From positions 868,001-932,000 of the forward strand of contig NZ_ATLK01000001.1 of assembly GCF_000737845.1 (NCBI RefSeq): a DNA stretch of 64,000 nucleotides, written 5' to 3'. The notes beneath the pieces were generated by a model. That model saw nothing but the letters and a program-made list of their open reading frames with translations. It was not told the DNA's origin and did no database searches. Positions 57,479 through 64,000 of the stretch are shown here, in pieces. The DNA is from Bifidobacterium bombi DSM 19703. GTDB lineage: Bacteria; Actinomycetota; Actinomycetes; Actinomycetales; Bifidobacteriaceae. The first letter of the stretch is position 1; the number at the start of each line of letters is the position of its first letter. The position numbers and the translations under genes are program-made.

Positions 57479-58372
57479 TCAGAACTCCTCGTGGAAACGT
57501 GAGTCGAAGCCCCAGCAGCTGCCTTGCGGGTTGTCGAGCGAAGAAAGCGCGGCCATGTCGCCCTCATCCAGCGTGAACCCGTCCACGTTGAGGTTCATGC
57601 GCTGGTAGTCCTCACTCGAGGCCTTGGGGATGGCCACGTCACCGGTCTGTTCATGCCAACGCAGCACCACCTGCCCTACCTTCACACCATACTTGCGCGC
57701 GATCGCGACGATATCCGGGTCCTTGAGCATCTCGTTGGCGCGGCCCAACGGGCACCAGGCTTGAGTGATGATGCCATGGTCGTTGTCGTACTCCATCTCC
57801 TCGTGTCGTTGGAAATACGGGTGCCTTTCGATCTGATTGACCTCGGGCATGACCGCTGTGGCCCGGTACAGACGTTCGATATGCCCGGGCAGGAAATTGC
57901 TTACGCCGATGTGCCGCACGAGACCGGCTTCACGCGCATCGATAAGCGCCTGCCAAGCCTGAACAAAACTCCCCTGCGAAGGGTTGGGCCAATGAATCAA
58001 GTACAGGTCTATGTAATCCAGACCCGTACGCGCCACGCTTTCCTCAATGGCCACGCGAGCCTCGGCGTAGCTATGGTGACGCCCAGGAAGCTTGGAGGTC
58101 ACGATAATCTCCTGCCTCGGTACGGAACTTTGACGAACCGCCTTGCCTACGATACCTTCGTTCTCGTACATGAAGGCGCTATCGATCAGGCGGTACCCCA
58201 CCTCGAGCGCACCCATGATGACGTCCACACCGGCATTTCCGACTAACCCTGCCGTACCGAAGCCTATGGCGGGAAGTTCAAACCCGTTGTAAGCCACCCT
58301 AGGGTCTATGGCGCCCAGCACTTTGACCGGTCTCAATTCCCGCATATGAACATCATTACTCTGATCCATCAT
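57479..58372 (-). CDS. Aldo/keto reductase
   Basis: A 297-residue NADPH-dependent oxidoreductase of the 2,5-diketo-gluconate reductase-like group. The catalytic tetrad is visible: Asp and Tyr in RLIDSAFMYENE, Lys in VTSKLPG and His in LIHWPNP. The NADPH-binding end has VAIPKASSEDYQRMNLN. I chose ATG 58372 (MMDQSNDV) with GGGGA upstream; the frame is open 16 codons more. Stand-alone gene, substrate unknown. Confidence 0.93.
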   Translation of the reverse strand: MMDQSNDVHMRELRPVKVLGAIDPRVAYNGFELPAIGFGTAGLVGNAGVDVIMGALEVGYRLIDSAFMYENEGIVGKAVRQSSVPRQEIIVTSKLPGRHHSYAEARVAIEESVARTGLDYIDLYLIHWPNPSQGSFVQAWQALIDAREAGLVRHIGVSNFLPGHIERLYRATAVMPEVNQIERHPYFQRHEEMEYDNDHGIITQAWCPLGRANEMLKDPDIVAIARKYGVKVGQVVLRWHEQTGDVAIPKASSEDYQRMNLNVDGFTLDEGDMAALSSLDNPQGSCWGFDSRFHEEF

Positions 58373-58482
58373 ATTCCCCACCGCCTTTGTGATATCATCC
58401 CGATGACGCCGGCAATGCACGTATTGGTATAGATTGCAGATTAACCTCTTGCCTATCTTCGATTATAGCAGCAGGAGGTCCG

Positions 58483-59739
58483 TCACAAAGCGGCGGATAC
58501 GAGGTACAGAATCACTATATGTGCAGGGTAAAAAACGTAGAAAAAGTACTTATCGCCACGGCCTTTGCGTCCGTCATACAGCAGGATGGGAATAACAGCG
58601 AAGATCATCATCCACTGCGTCATGCCTTTGACTGCATAGACCACGGCGCACGCAGCTATGGCGGCGCACTGCAACCACCTGTTGTTCCTAAACAGGTACA
58701 TGAAAGGCACGATCAGCACCATAAGCGTGTTTTCGGCAAGCAGGATGCAAGGAGTGAATGCCATGATGGCCGCCAGTACCAGGCCAGGCATGGAGCCGGA
58801 GGCCACCTGATCGCTCAAAACTATAGGGATGACCGAAAGAATGAAGGGAAGGACGAACAGGAACACACCGAAAAGAATATGTTTGGTTCGCTCGCCGTGG
58901 GCGGCGGCTTCGAACTGATCTAGACCGGTCATGAACAGCGTACCTATGAACAGGTCACGGAAGATGTTATTGGTCAGCTGGACGTTGTCGGTCGGTATCA
59001 CAATCTGCACAACGTTCGTAAGCAAGGCCATAAGCACCATGCAGGCATACAGTCTCCATACATAGGTGCGTTTGCTGCGGGTGTGGGAAAAACCAATGAC
59101 ACTGACGAAGAAGAAAAGCGTCGCCACGGGCCTGCCAAACCAATCCAACCATGCCGGCGCTCCGAAGGCACTGAACATCTGGTGCACATGGTCCACGACC
59201 ATGAGCACCAGACCGATCATCTTGATGGCAAACGTGCTCAAACCGACTCCCGGAATTAGGCTTCGAACATGTCCATCGCGCCATGACGGACTGTGAACGG
59301 TCCTGCTCGACGCATCGCTTTTCGATATGTCCGAGCTTCGGCCTCCTTCCGTCACCGGGGCGATTGTCGGCTCGGTCATGGAATCGTTACGCAACATAGC
59401 CAAAGTCGAAGCATCGGCATTATTCGCGAATATCGCGGACTGCGGATGCACACTCTGCGGTGTTTCAGACACTGAAGACAAGGCGGCTTGGGGCTCAGAA
59501 GACGACAACTTCTCTGCGGATGCCGTCGATATAAATGAATCCGCCGATACTGAAAGTGACTGCGTATCCACGCCCGAGCGTGAGGGTACGGCAGGGGAAC
59601 CTATGTTCTCACCTATCGCATGAGGCAAGGGCGTCATCGGTTTTGCGGCTATCTCGCCAGACTGCCACGAAGTCGGAACAACGCTTGTGGCGTCATTGGT
59701 TTTACACATATTCAGTATGATATCAGAACCGAGCTTCAC
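58483..59739 (-). CDS. TraX-like membrane acyltransferase
   Basis: About 418 residues. The C-terminal 250 contain eight or so membrane segments with TraX-family features: FAIKMIGLVLMVVDHVHQMF, WFGRPVATLFFFVSVIGFSHT and the terminal KYFFYVFYPAHIVILYLV. TraX of F plasmids acetylates pilin; chromosomal homologues in Gram-positive bacteria are of unknown function and probably acylate surface molecules. The first 165 residues are a Ser/Ala/Thr-rich extension. I chose GTG 59739 (AGAGGG eight bases upstream); ATG 59709 (MCKTNDATS) is an alternative. Confidence 0.85.
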   Translation of the reverse strand: MKLGSDIILNMCKTNDATSVVPTSWQSGEIAAKPMTPLPHAIGENIGSPAVPSRSGVDTQSLSVSADSFISTASAEKLSSSEPQAALSSVSETPQSVHPQSAIFANNADASTLAMLRNDSMTEPTIAPVTEGGRSSDISKSDASSRTVHSPSWRDGHVRSLIPGVGLSTFAIKMIGLVLMVVDHVHQMFSAFGAPAWLDWFGRPVATLFFFVSVIGFSHTRSKRTYVWRLYACMVLMALLTNVVQIVIPTDNVQLTNNIFRDLFIGTLFMTGLDQFEAAAHGERTKHILFGVFLFVLPFILSVIPIVLSDQVASGSMPGLVLAAIMAFTPCILLAENTLMVLIVPFMYLFRNNRWLQCAAIAACAVVYAVKGMTQWMMIFAVIPILLYDGRKGRGDKYFFYVFYPAHIVILYLVSAAL

Positions 59740-60075
59740 CTGCACTTTCCCTCTTTGATTTCCCCTCAATCCTTATCAAGAATCCTTGTTTGACACTCAG
59801 CCAAACAAGCACAATCATCACAACAGCCGCTACGACTACTGTTGTTCCTCACATGTCAGCCGTTCCGCAAGCATTCCTATTTTTAAGAGCCTGCCGTACT
59901 CGCCGGCCAAGCATAATGACCGCGTCCTCGGGAGTCTTTGTAAACGAAAACAACCGAACCGCATGAGCTGTATTGCGGACCCAATGGATTCTGCTGACTT
60001 CCCTCGGACCACATCGTCGTAAAAAAACACGGCTGTAACTGCAACATCACCATCGACAGTCATCGAAAAAAGGCT
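59740..60075. other. Intergenic region between recX and the TraX-like gene
   Basis: No gene seen. A perfect 8-bp inverted repeat CTTGTTTG/CAAACAAG (59785-59792, 59802-59809) lies 46 bases upstream of the TraX-like start and could be an operator. No obvious terminator for recX. Confidence 0.4.
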
Positions 60076-61104
60076 TCACTTTACAAACAATTCCTGGGCT
60101 ACTCTACTCAAGGTTTCAGAATCATGTCCTTTTCTGCCCCCTGCACCCCAGAATCGGCGCCTGCGTACTTCCATGTCGAGTCCTTGCGTTTTGGCAGCCA
60201 CTTTACATCCAAGCTCCCAAGCCGCATCCTCAAATGCTCCCTGCTCCTCAGCAAGACGCACTTGGGCACTCGCCAGATCGCTGTCCACGTCCTTACGACG
60301 AAGTTCCTGAAACACCCCACGAGACCCAAACTGCCGCGCAAGGCACGAACGCACCACCGATTGCGCGTATGCCTCATCATCAATCAAGTGAAGCTGAACC
60401 AGCCGGTCCACGACCTCGCTCGAGACCTCCTCACCATAGCCTTTTGAAATCAGCCGTTTCCTTATGCCGCCCGATGATCTCGCCGCGGAATCAAGCAGAC
60501 TCAGTGCCGCCTCACGACAAGACTCATAATCATCGGGATCATCAGGAACGCGAACCATCGGGGCACCCGAACGATATCCCCGCTTCCTATAGGAGCCACG
60601 GCTCCTCCGCCCACCTCCGGAGCGGTGCCGCGCCGGTTTGCGCCACGAGCCCGAATCATCCTGGGAATCCGTGACCTCATCGTGAGGGCTTGCTCCAAAA
60701 CCGCTGGTAAACGCACTCGTGACAGGCACGGCATGGGTCGGAGCGAGATTTCGTAAACGTCCTGACCTTCCGCCACATCCGCGACCACCGCCGAACGAAA
60801 CCTCAACAGCGTCATCGATACAGCTGGCACGATCAGAGCGAAGCGAATCGCTCGAAGCGCGGCACGTTTCCCCAGCTTCGGCAGACGTTTGAGGGAACCC
60901 ACCCTCCGGATCGCTGTGCGCAGAACCCGTTACGCGAGACCAACATCTCGAATCCGCGCGATCTGCGCTGCCTCCGCAGCTCTTCGACTCCACGAAGCGT
61001 CCGGACACCGTGGTGGCGCAGGAATCACCATCAGCGTCGCGGCCCTGGGAGCAAACCTTTTTTCGTATGCCACGCTTTTGAAGGAACGACTCCGCATCAA
61101 TCAT
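60076..61104 (-). CDS. recX: RecA regulator RecX
   Basis: A 342-residue protein. The RecX repeat region is confined to about residues 190-340: [23 protein letters not shown], then [23 protein letters not shown] and [15 protein letters not shown]. RecX binds RecA filaments and limits their activity. The N-terminal 190 residues (Ser/Gly/Arg-rich, [19 protein letters not shown]) are an extra basic disordered region; RecX is usually 150-200 residues. ATG 61104 overlaps the recA stop by four bases, so it is translated with recA. Confidence 0.93.
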   Translation of the reverse strand: MIDAESFLQKRGIRKKVCSQGRDADGDSCATTVSGRFVESKSCGGSADRADSRCWSRVTGSAHSDPEGGFPQTSAEAGETCRASSDSLRSDRASCIDDAVEVSFGGGRGCGGRSGRLRNLAPTHAVPVTSAFTSGFGASPHDEVTDSQDDSGSWRKPARHRSGGGRRSRGSYRKRGYRSGAPMVRVPDDPDDYESCREAALSLLDSAARSSGGIRKRLISKGYGEEVSSEVVDRLVQLHLIDDEAYAQSVVRSCLARQFGSRGVFQELRRKDVDSDLASAQVRLAEEQGAFEDAAWELGCKVAAKTQGLDMEVRRRRFWGAGGRKGHDSETLSRVAQELFVK

Positions 61105-62267
61105 GATTCGTCAGATCGGCCTTCCACCCCTTCACCGGGAGCATGGCCAGATCCGTCCGATTCAGAGCCATCCTGTCCTTCAGGACCCTCGGCGAGCTTG
61201 GACCCATCTGACTCGACTCCGAACGCGACTTTGACCTTGTGCTCGATCTCCTCACTGATGGCAGGGTTGTCTTTGAGAAACGCGCGTACGTTTTCCCGGC
61301 CCTGACCAAGCTGATCACCCTCATAAGTAAACCAGGAACCCGACTTTTTCACAACATCGCATTGCAAGGCCATATCGAGGATAGACCCCTCTTTTGAGAT
61401 GCCCTCTCCATACAAAATGTCAAATTCAGCAAATTTGAACGGTGGGGCCATTTTATTTTTCACGACTTTGACCTTCGTACGGTTCCCAACAGCTTCCTCA
61501 CCGTTTTTGATGGTCTGAATCTTACGGATATCCAGACGTACGGAAGCATAGAACTTCAACGCCTTACCACCCGTCGTCGTCTCCGGGTTGCCGAAAAACA
61601 CACCAATTTTCTCACGCAACTGGTTGATGAAGATGGCCGTCGTTCCTGATTGAGCCAACGCTCCTGTCATCTTGCGAAGCGCCTGGCTCATAAGTCGAGC
61701 CTGCAGACCAACATGACTGTCGCCCATGTCACCCTCAATCTCTGCTTTCGGCACCAAGGCCGCCACCGAATCGATGACAATGATGTCAAGAGCTCCCGAT
61801 CGCACCAGCATATCGGCGATTTCCAAAGCCTGTTCTCCGTTATCGGGCTGAGAAATGATAAGTGAATCCGTATCTACACCAAGCTTTTTGGCATATACCG
61901 GATCAAGCGCATGCTCGGCATCTATGTAAGCGGCAACACCACCGCTGCGTTGCGCCTCAGCCACAGCATGCAACGCAAGAGTGGTCTTACCGGAGGATTC
62001 GGGACCGAAAATCTCGACGATTCTCCCCCTGGGCAGGCCACCGATACCCAACGCTAAATCCAACGCCAGCGAACCGGTCGGAATGACTTCCACATCCTGC
62101 ACCGGCTTGTCACCAAGGCGCATCGCGGAGCCCTTACCGAAATTTTTTTCCACCTGCTTGAGGGCAGTATCAAGCGCTGCCTGACGACGAGGATCCACGG
62201 TTCCAGGCACTTCATTGCCTGTTTTCAAATTCTGTACCGGCCCTTTCGAGGTCTTTGCCTGTGCCAT
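61101..62267 (-). CDS. recA: Recombinase A
   Basis: A 388-residue RecA with Walker [36 protein letters not shown] as Walker B, loop L1/L2 segments [17 protein letters not shown] and [21 protein letters not shown]. The acidic C-terminal tail ([15 protein letters not shown]) is longer than average. AAGGAG precedes ATG 62267. It catalyses strand exchange and triggers LexA cleavage. A LexA box lies 183 bases upstream. Confidence 0.99.
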   Translation of the reverse strand: MAQAKTSKGPVQNLKTGNEVPGTVDPRRQAALDTALKQVEKNFGKGSAMRLGDKPVQDVEVIPTGSLALDLALGIGGLPRGRIVEIFGPESSGKTTLALHAVAEAQRSGGVAAYIDAEHALDPVYAKKLGVDTDSLIISQPDNGEQALEIADMLVRSGALDIIVIDSVAALVPKAEIEGDMGDSHVGLQARLMSQALRKMTGALAQSGTTAIFINQLREKIGVFFGNPETTTGGKALKFYASVRLDIRKIQTIKNGEEAVGNRTKVKVVKNKMAPPFKFAEFDILYGEGISKEGSILDMALQCDVVKKSGSWFTYEGDQLGQGRENVRAFLKDNPAISEEIEHKVKVAFGVESDGSKLAEGPEGQDGSESDGSGHAPGEGVEGRSDES

Positions 62268-62449
62268 ATCTCTCCTTAGCTACGCTTTGTCTGTATCTTC
62301 ACCCTATGGCTCCGCACCACGATGGCACAACTACTACAAAGCTTTGTGGTCGAACGTCCAACATCCCGACACACCGCGGAAACAAGGACTTGATGACCAT
62401 GACCCGCATTGCGATGGCATTGCCAACATGAACATGATAGAACCCGATG

Positions 62450-62463
62450 CGAACATTTGTTCG
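62450..62463. promoter_or_regulatory. LexA (SOS) box upstream of recA
   Basis: CGAACATTTGTTCG is a perfect inverted repeat matching the Gram-positive/actinobacterial SOS box CGAAC-N4-GTTCG. It lies inside the gap between the DUF3046 gene and recA, near its left end of the coding region, and should repress recA until DNA damage. Confidence 0.85.
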
Positions 62464-62505
62464 AATGCTCGGCGTGGCGCATTATCCAGCCAACGACGTG
62501 CTCGG

Positions 62506-62739
62506 TCACTTCGCCGGCATCGGCGGAGCGACGTGATCTCTGCCCCAACGCCGGGAATCGGGAATCTGCAGATGGTCACATAACAGATTCCATACCACTC
62601 GGGGCTCTTCACCGGCAGCCAACGCCTCCACCGAGCTCATGTCGTCAAGCTCCGGCAGAGCCACATCACAAGCCATGCTCCTGCCATATGTACGGCCAAG
62701 AACCTCCTCGACCAGCTCCCAGAAATCCCGTTCAGTCAT
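62506..62739 (-). CDS. DUF3046 small protein
   Basis: A 77-residue protein: MTERDFWELVEEVLGRTYGR, then VALPELDDMSSVEALAAGEEPRVVWNLLCDHLQIPDSRRWG. The pattern is that of actinobacterial DUF3046, which sits beside recA in mycobacteria and streptomycetes. Function unknown; a link to recombination or cell cycle is inferred from position only. ATG 62739 has GAAAGGTGA upstream. Confidence 0.9.
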   Translation of the reverse strand: MTERDFWELVEEVLGRTYGRSMACDVALPELDDMSSVEALAAGEEPRVVWNLLCDHLQIPDSRRWGRDHVAPPMPAK

Positions 62740-62759
62740 TTCACCTTTCCGAATACAAC

Positions 62760-62792
62760 GGACCCGCCGCCCTTCTCCGGAGCGGCGGGTCC
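62760..62792 (-). terminator. Terminator after clgR
   Basis: GGACCCGCCGC (62760-62770) and GCGGCGGGTCC (62782-62792) make a perfect 11-bp GC hairpin. On the minus strand GTTGTATT follows. It separates the cinA-clgR unit from the DUF3046 gene. Confidence 0.8.
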
Positions 62793-62856
62793 GACAACCG
62801 AACCATGCGACCCACCTCGAAAGACAGGCCGCATCGAACTCTCACAGCTTAAGAAA

Positions 62857-63396
62857 CTAAGCCTCGACGGAATCCAAGTAATCCGCCACCAGACGCAGCA
62901 TCTGCGCAGTGCTCAACCCGAGCGACTCGGAAATAGACGCAAGCAACTCCGAACTCGCTTCCTTCTGTCCGCGTTCGACCTCCGAAAGGTAGCCGAGCGA
63001 AACCCCGGCCTTCTCACTGACTTCGCGCAAGGTCTTGTGGCTGCTGGTACGCAGATCACGCAGCACATGGCCGATTGCACCGCGCAAGGAGATGTTACGA
63101 ACCTCACCGTCATCATCCTGACGCACGTTAGACGAAGTCCGTTGTCGCGGCTTTTCGACGTCTTCCTGTTCCCACATCCTGTTCAAAGCGGCCTGGCGCA
63201 TATCCTTCGCTTTCTTTGCCTCGCGCGCCTTGATCACCTGCTGTTGCGCGAACATGACCGCCTTGCGTTGCGCAGGGGTCAATTCCGACGTTCTGGCGGC
63301 ATTCTGCCGAGGCAGGGAGGCAATCAAATCCATCTGCTTCTGCTGGCGAATCCGCGCCTCAGATTGCTCTTGTGTGCGTGTCATCATAGCTTCCAT
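62857..63396 (-). CDS. clgR: XRE-family transcriptional regulator, ClgR-like
   Basis: A 179-residue protein. An N-terminal charged helical region (residues 1-95) precedes a helix-turn-helix of the XRE type: [33 protein letters not shown]. The same gene position after cinA and before recA, and the [19 protein letters not shown] segment, match ClgR of actinobacteria, which activates clp protease and stress genes. Mycobacterial ClgR lacks the long N-terminal part. GTG 63405 is an alternative start three codons upstream; ATG 63396 has GGGTGG upstream. Confidence 0.9.
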   Translation of the reverse strand: MEAMMTRTQEQSEARIRQQKQMDLIASLPRQNAARTSELTPAQRKAVMFAQQQVIKAREAKKAKDMRQAALNRMWEQEDVEKPRQRTSSNVRQDDDGEVRNISLRGAIGHVLRDLRTSSHKTLREVSEKAGVSLGYLSEVERGQKEASSELLASISESLGLSTAQMLRLVADYLDSVEA

Positions 63397-63462
63397 ATCT
63401 ACCACCCCAAATCCTCATTTCCGTTTCCCTATTCACCTAAGTCAATAGCAAACATCCGGAAT

Positions 63463-64000
63463 TTATTCCATTTCCAGTGATGTGAGGCTCATCACTGTTT
63501 GCAGAGCAGCCTGGACCGTAAGCCTGCGCACTGCTTCGCGGGTTCCCGACAGGTGCAATTCAATATCCTTTCCAACCCAGCCAAGTCCATCGGTGCCATC
63601 GGCCGGCACGGCGTCATAGGCCCACGAAGATCCGGCACCGTCATTCGGATCCTCCGGCACAGACCAGCCGTTCCCGGGCAGATTCGCCACCAATTTGCCG
63701 AAAACGGCACCGGGCAACGCCACACCGACATAGACAAGGCCGGCAGGCTTCCCCCCGTCCGGCCCAGGACCGGCGACTCCTGTGGTGGACAATCCGATGA
63801 TCCGTCCGCCATATTCGCGTTGGTCATAAAGTCGCGCGGCGCCACACGCCATCTGCGAAGCCACCTGCGGATGGACGGCGCCTGAGCGCGAAAGCAGACC
63901 CGCATCGACCGATAATATGGAGGCCTTGGCACGAATGTCATAGGTGACGGCCGAACCGAGAAACACGCTGGAAGCTCCAGGAATACGCACAAAAGCATCA
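63463..64000 (-). CDS. cinA: CinA-family protein, C-terminal nicotinamide mononucleotide deamidase-like domain (partial)
   Basis: The frame is open to the window edge; 179 residues are present. VRIPGASSVFLGSAVTYD, LLSRSGAVHPQVASQMACGAARLY and GLSTTGVAGPGPDGGKPAGLVYVG are hallmarks of the CinA C-terminal/PncC domain, which deamidates NMN in pyridine nucleotide recycling. Residues from about 110 to 145 (VPEDPNDGAGSSWAYDAVP) are an insert. Actinobacterial cinA next to clgR is usual. The missing part may be only the start of this domain or also the N-terminal CinA domain. Confidence 0.88.
   Translation of the reverse strand, partial: DAFVRIPGASSVFLGSAVTYDIRAKASILSVDAGLLSRSGAVHPQVASQMACGAARLYDQREYGGRIIGLSTTGVAGPGPDGGKPAGLVYVGVALPGAVFGKLVANLPGNGWSVPEDPNDGAGSSWAYDAVPADGTDGLGWVGKDIELHLSGTREAVRRLTVQAALQTVMSLTSLEME

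Overview
The window is a stretch of bifidobacterial chromosome (high GC actinobacterium, family Bifidobacteriaceae). The strongest pointers are the gene order kinase / FN3 protein / MoxR ATPase / DUF58 / transglutaminase-like / PP2C phosphatase / FHA, which is the PFNA cluster described for Bifidobacterium, together with actinobacterial neighbourhoods: an AdnAB-type helicase-nuclease pair, ppk1 next to a Nudix-histidine phosphatase fusion, murT-gatD, rpsL-rpsG-fusA-tuf, and cinA-clgR-DUF3046-recA-recX. I cannot name the species.

Layout. 1-5371 (-) holds two large UvrD-like helicase genes (adnA-like complete, adnB-like cut by the window edge). 5557-20149 (+) is the PFNA cluster, closed by a convergent FHA gene (20328-20945, -). 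21373-25937 (+) holds ppk1, a mutT1-like gene and an unrecognised actinobacterial gene. A 1.1 kb gene-free stretch follows, with a tandem repeat and a candidate structured RNA with its own -10 box. 27033-30938 (-) is dnaB-murT-gatD, with a dense DnaA-box cluster upstream of dnaB.

31420-35401 (-) is the most distinctive accessory locus. It encodes a small secreted peptide that looks like a lactococcin-972-type bacteriocin, a lipoprotein, a peptidoglycan-binding/adaptor-like protein, an ABC ATPase and an FtsX/MacB-like permease. The permease frame is broken twice. A consensus promoter (TTGACA, 18 bp, TATAAT) drives the peptide, and a long hairpin separates it from the rest. Next come a MATE exporter and a second permease/ATPase pair whose ATPase has lost its Walker A motif and H-loop histidine.

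40108-50039 (-) holds an HD protein, Kup, TatD, an ASCH protein, carB and carA, then nusB and efp to 51552. 52008-56380 is the str operon. After a decayed kilobase come an aldo/keto reductase and a TraX-like acyltransferase (57479-59739). The window ends with recX-recA (with a LexA box), a DUF3046 gene, clgR and partial cinA.

How the parts work together: the PFNA products suggest an envelope-facing sensor built from a transmembrane kinase and a giant Ig/FN3 ectodomain protein, with MoxR/DUF58/transglutaminase-like partners and a phosphatase and FHA reader. AdnAB, RecA and RecX cover recombination and repair. CarAB, NusB, EF-P, EF-Tu, EF-G, S7 and S12 are core metabolism and translation. Several proteins (MoxR, MATE, ABC ATPase, Kup, TraX, RecX) carry long polar N-terminal extensions. 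Three frame interruptions (one in the transglutaminase-like gene, two in the permease) could be real or sequence errors; I cannot tell from this sequence alone.
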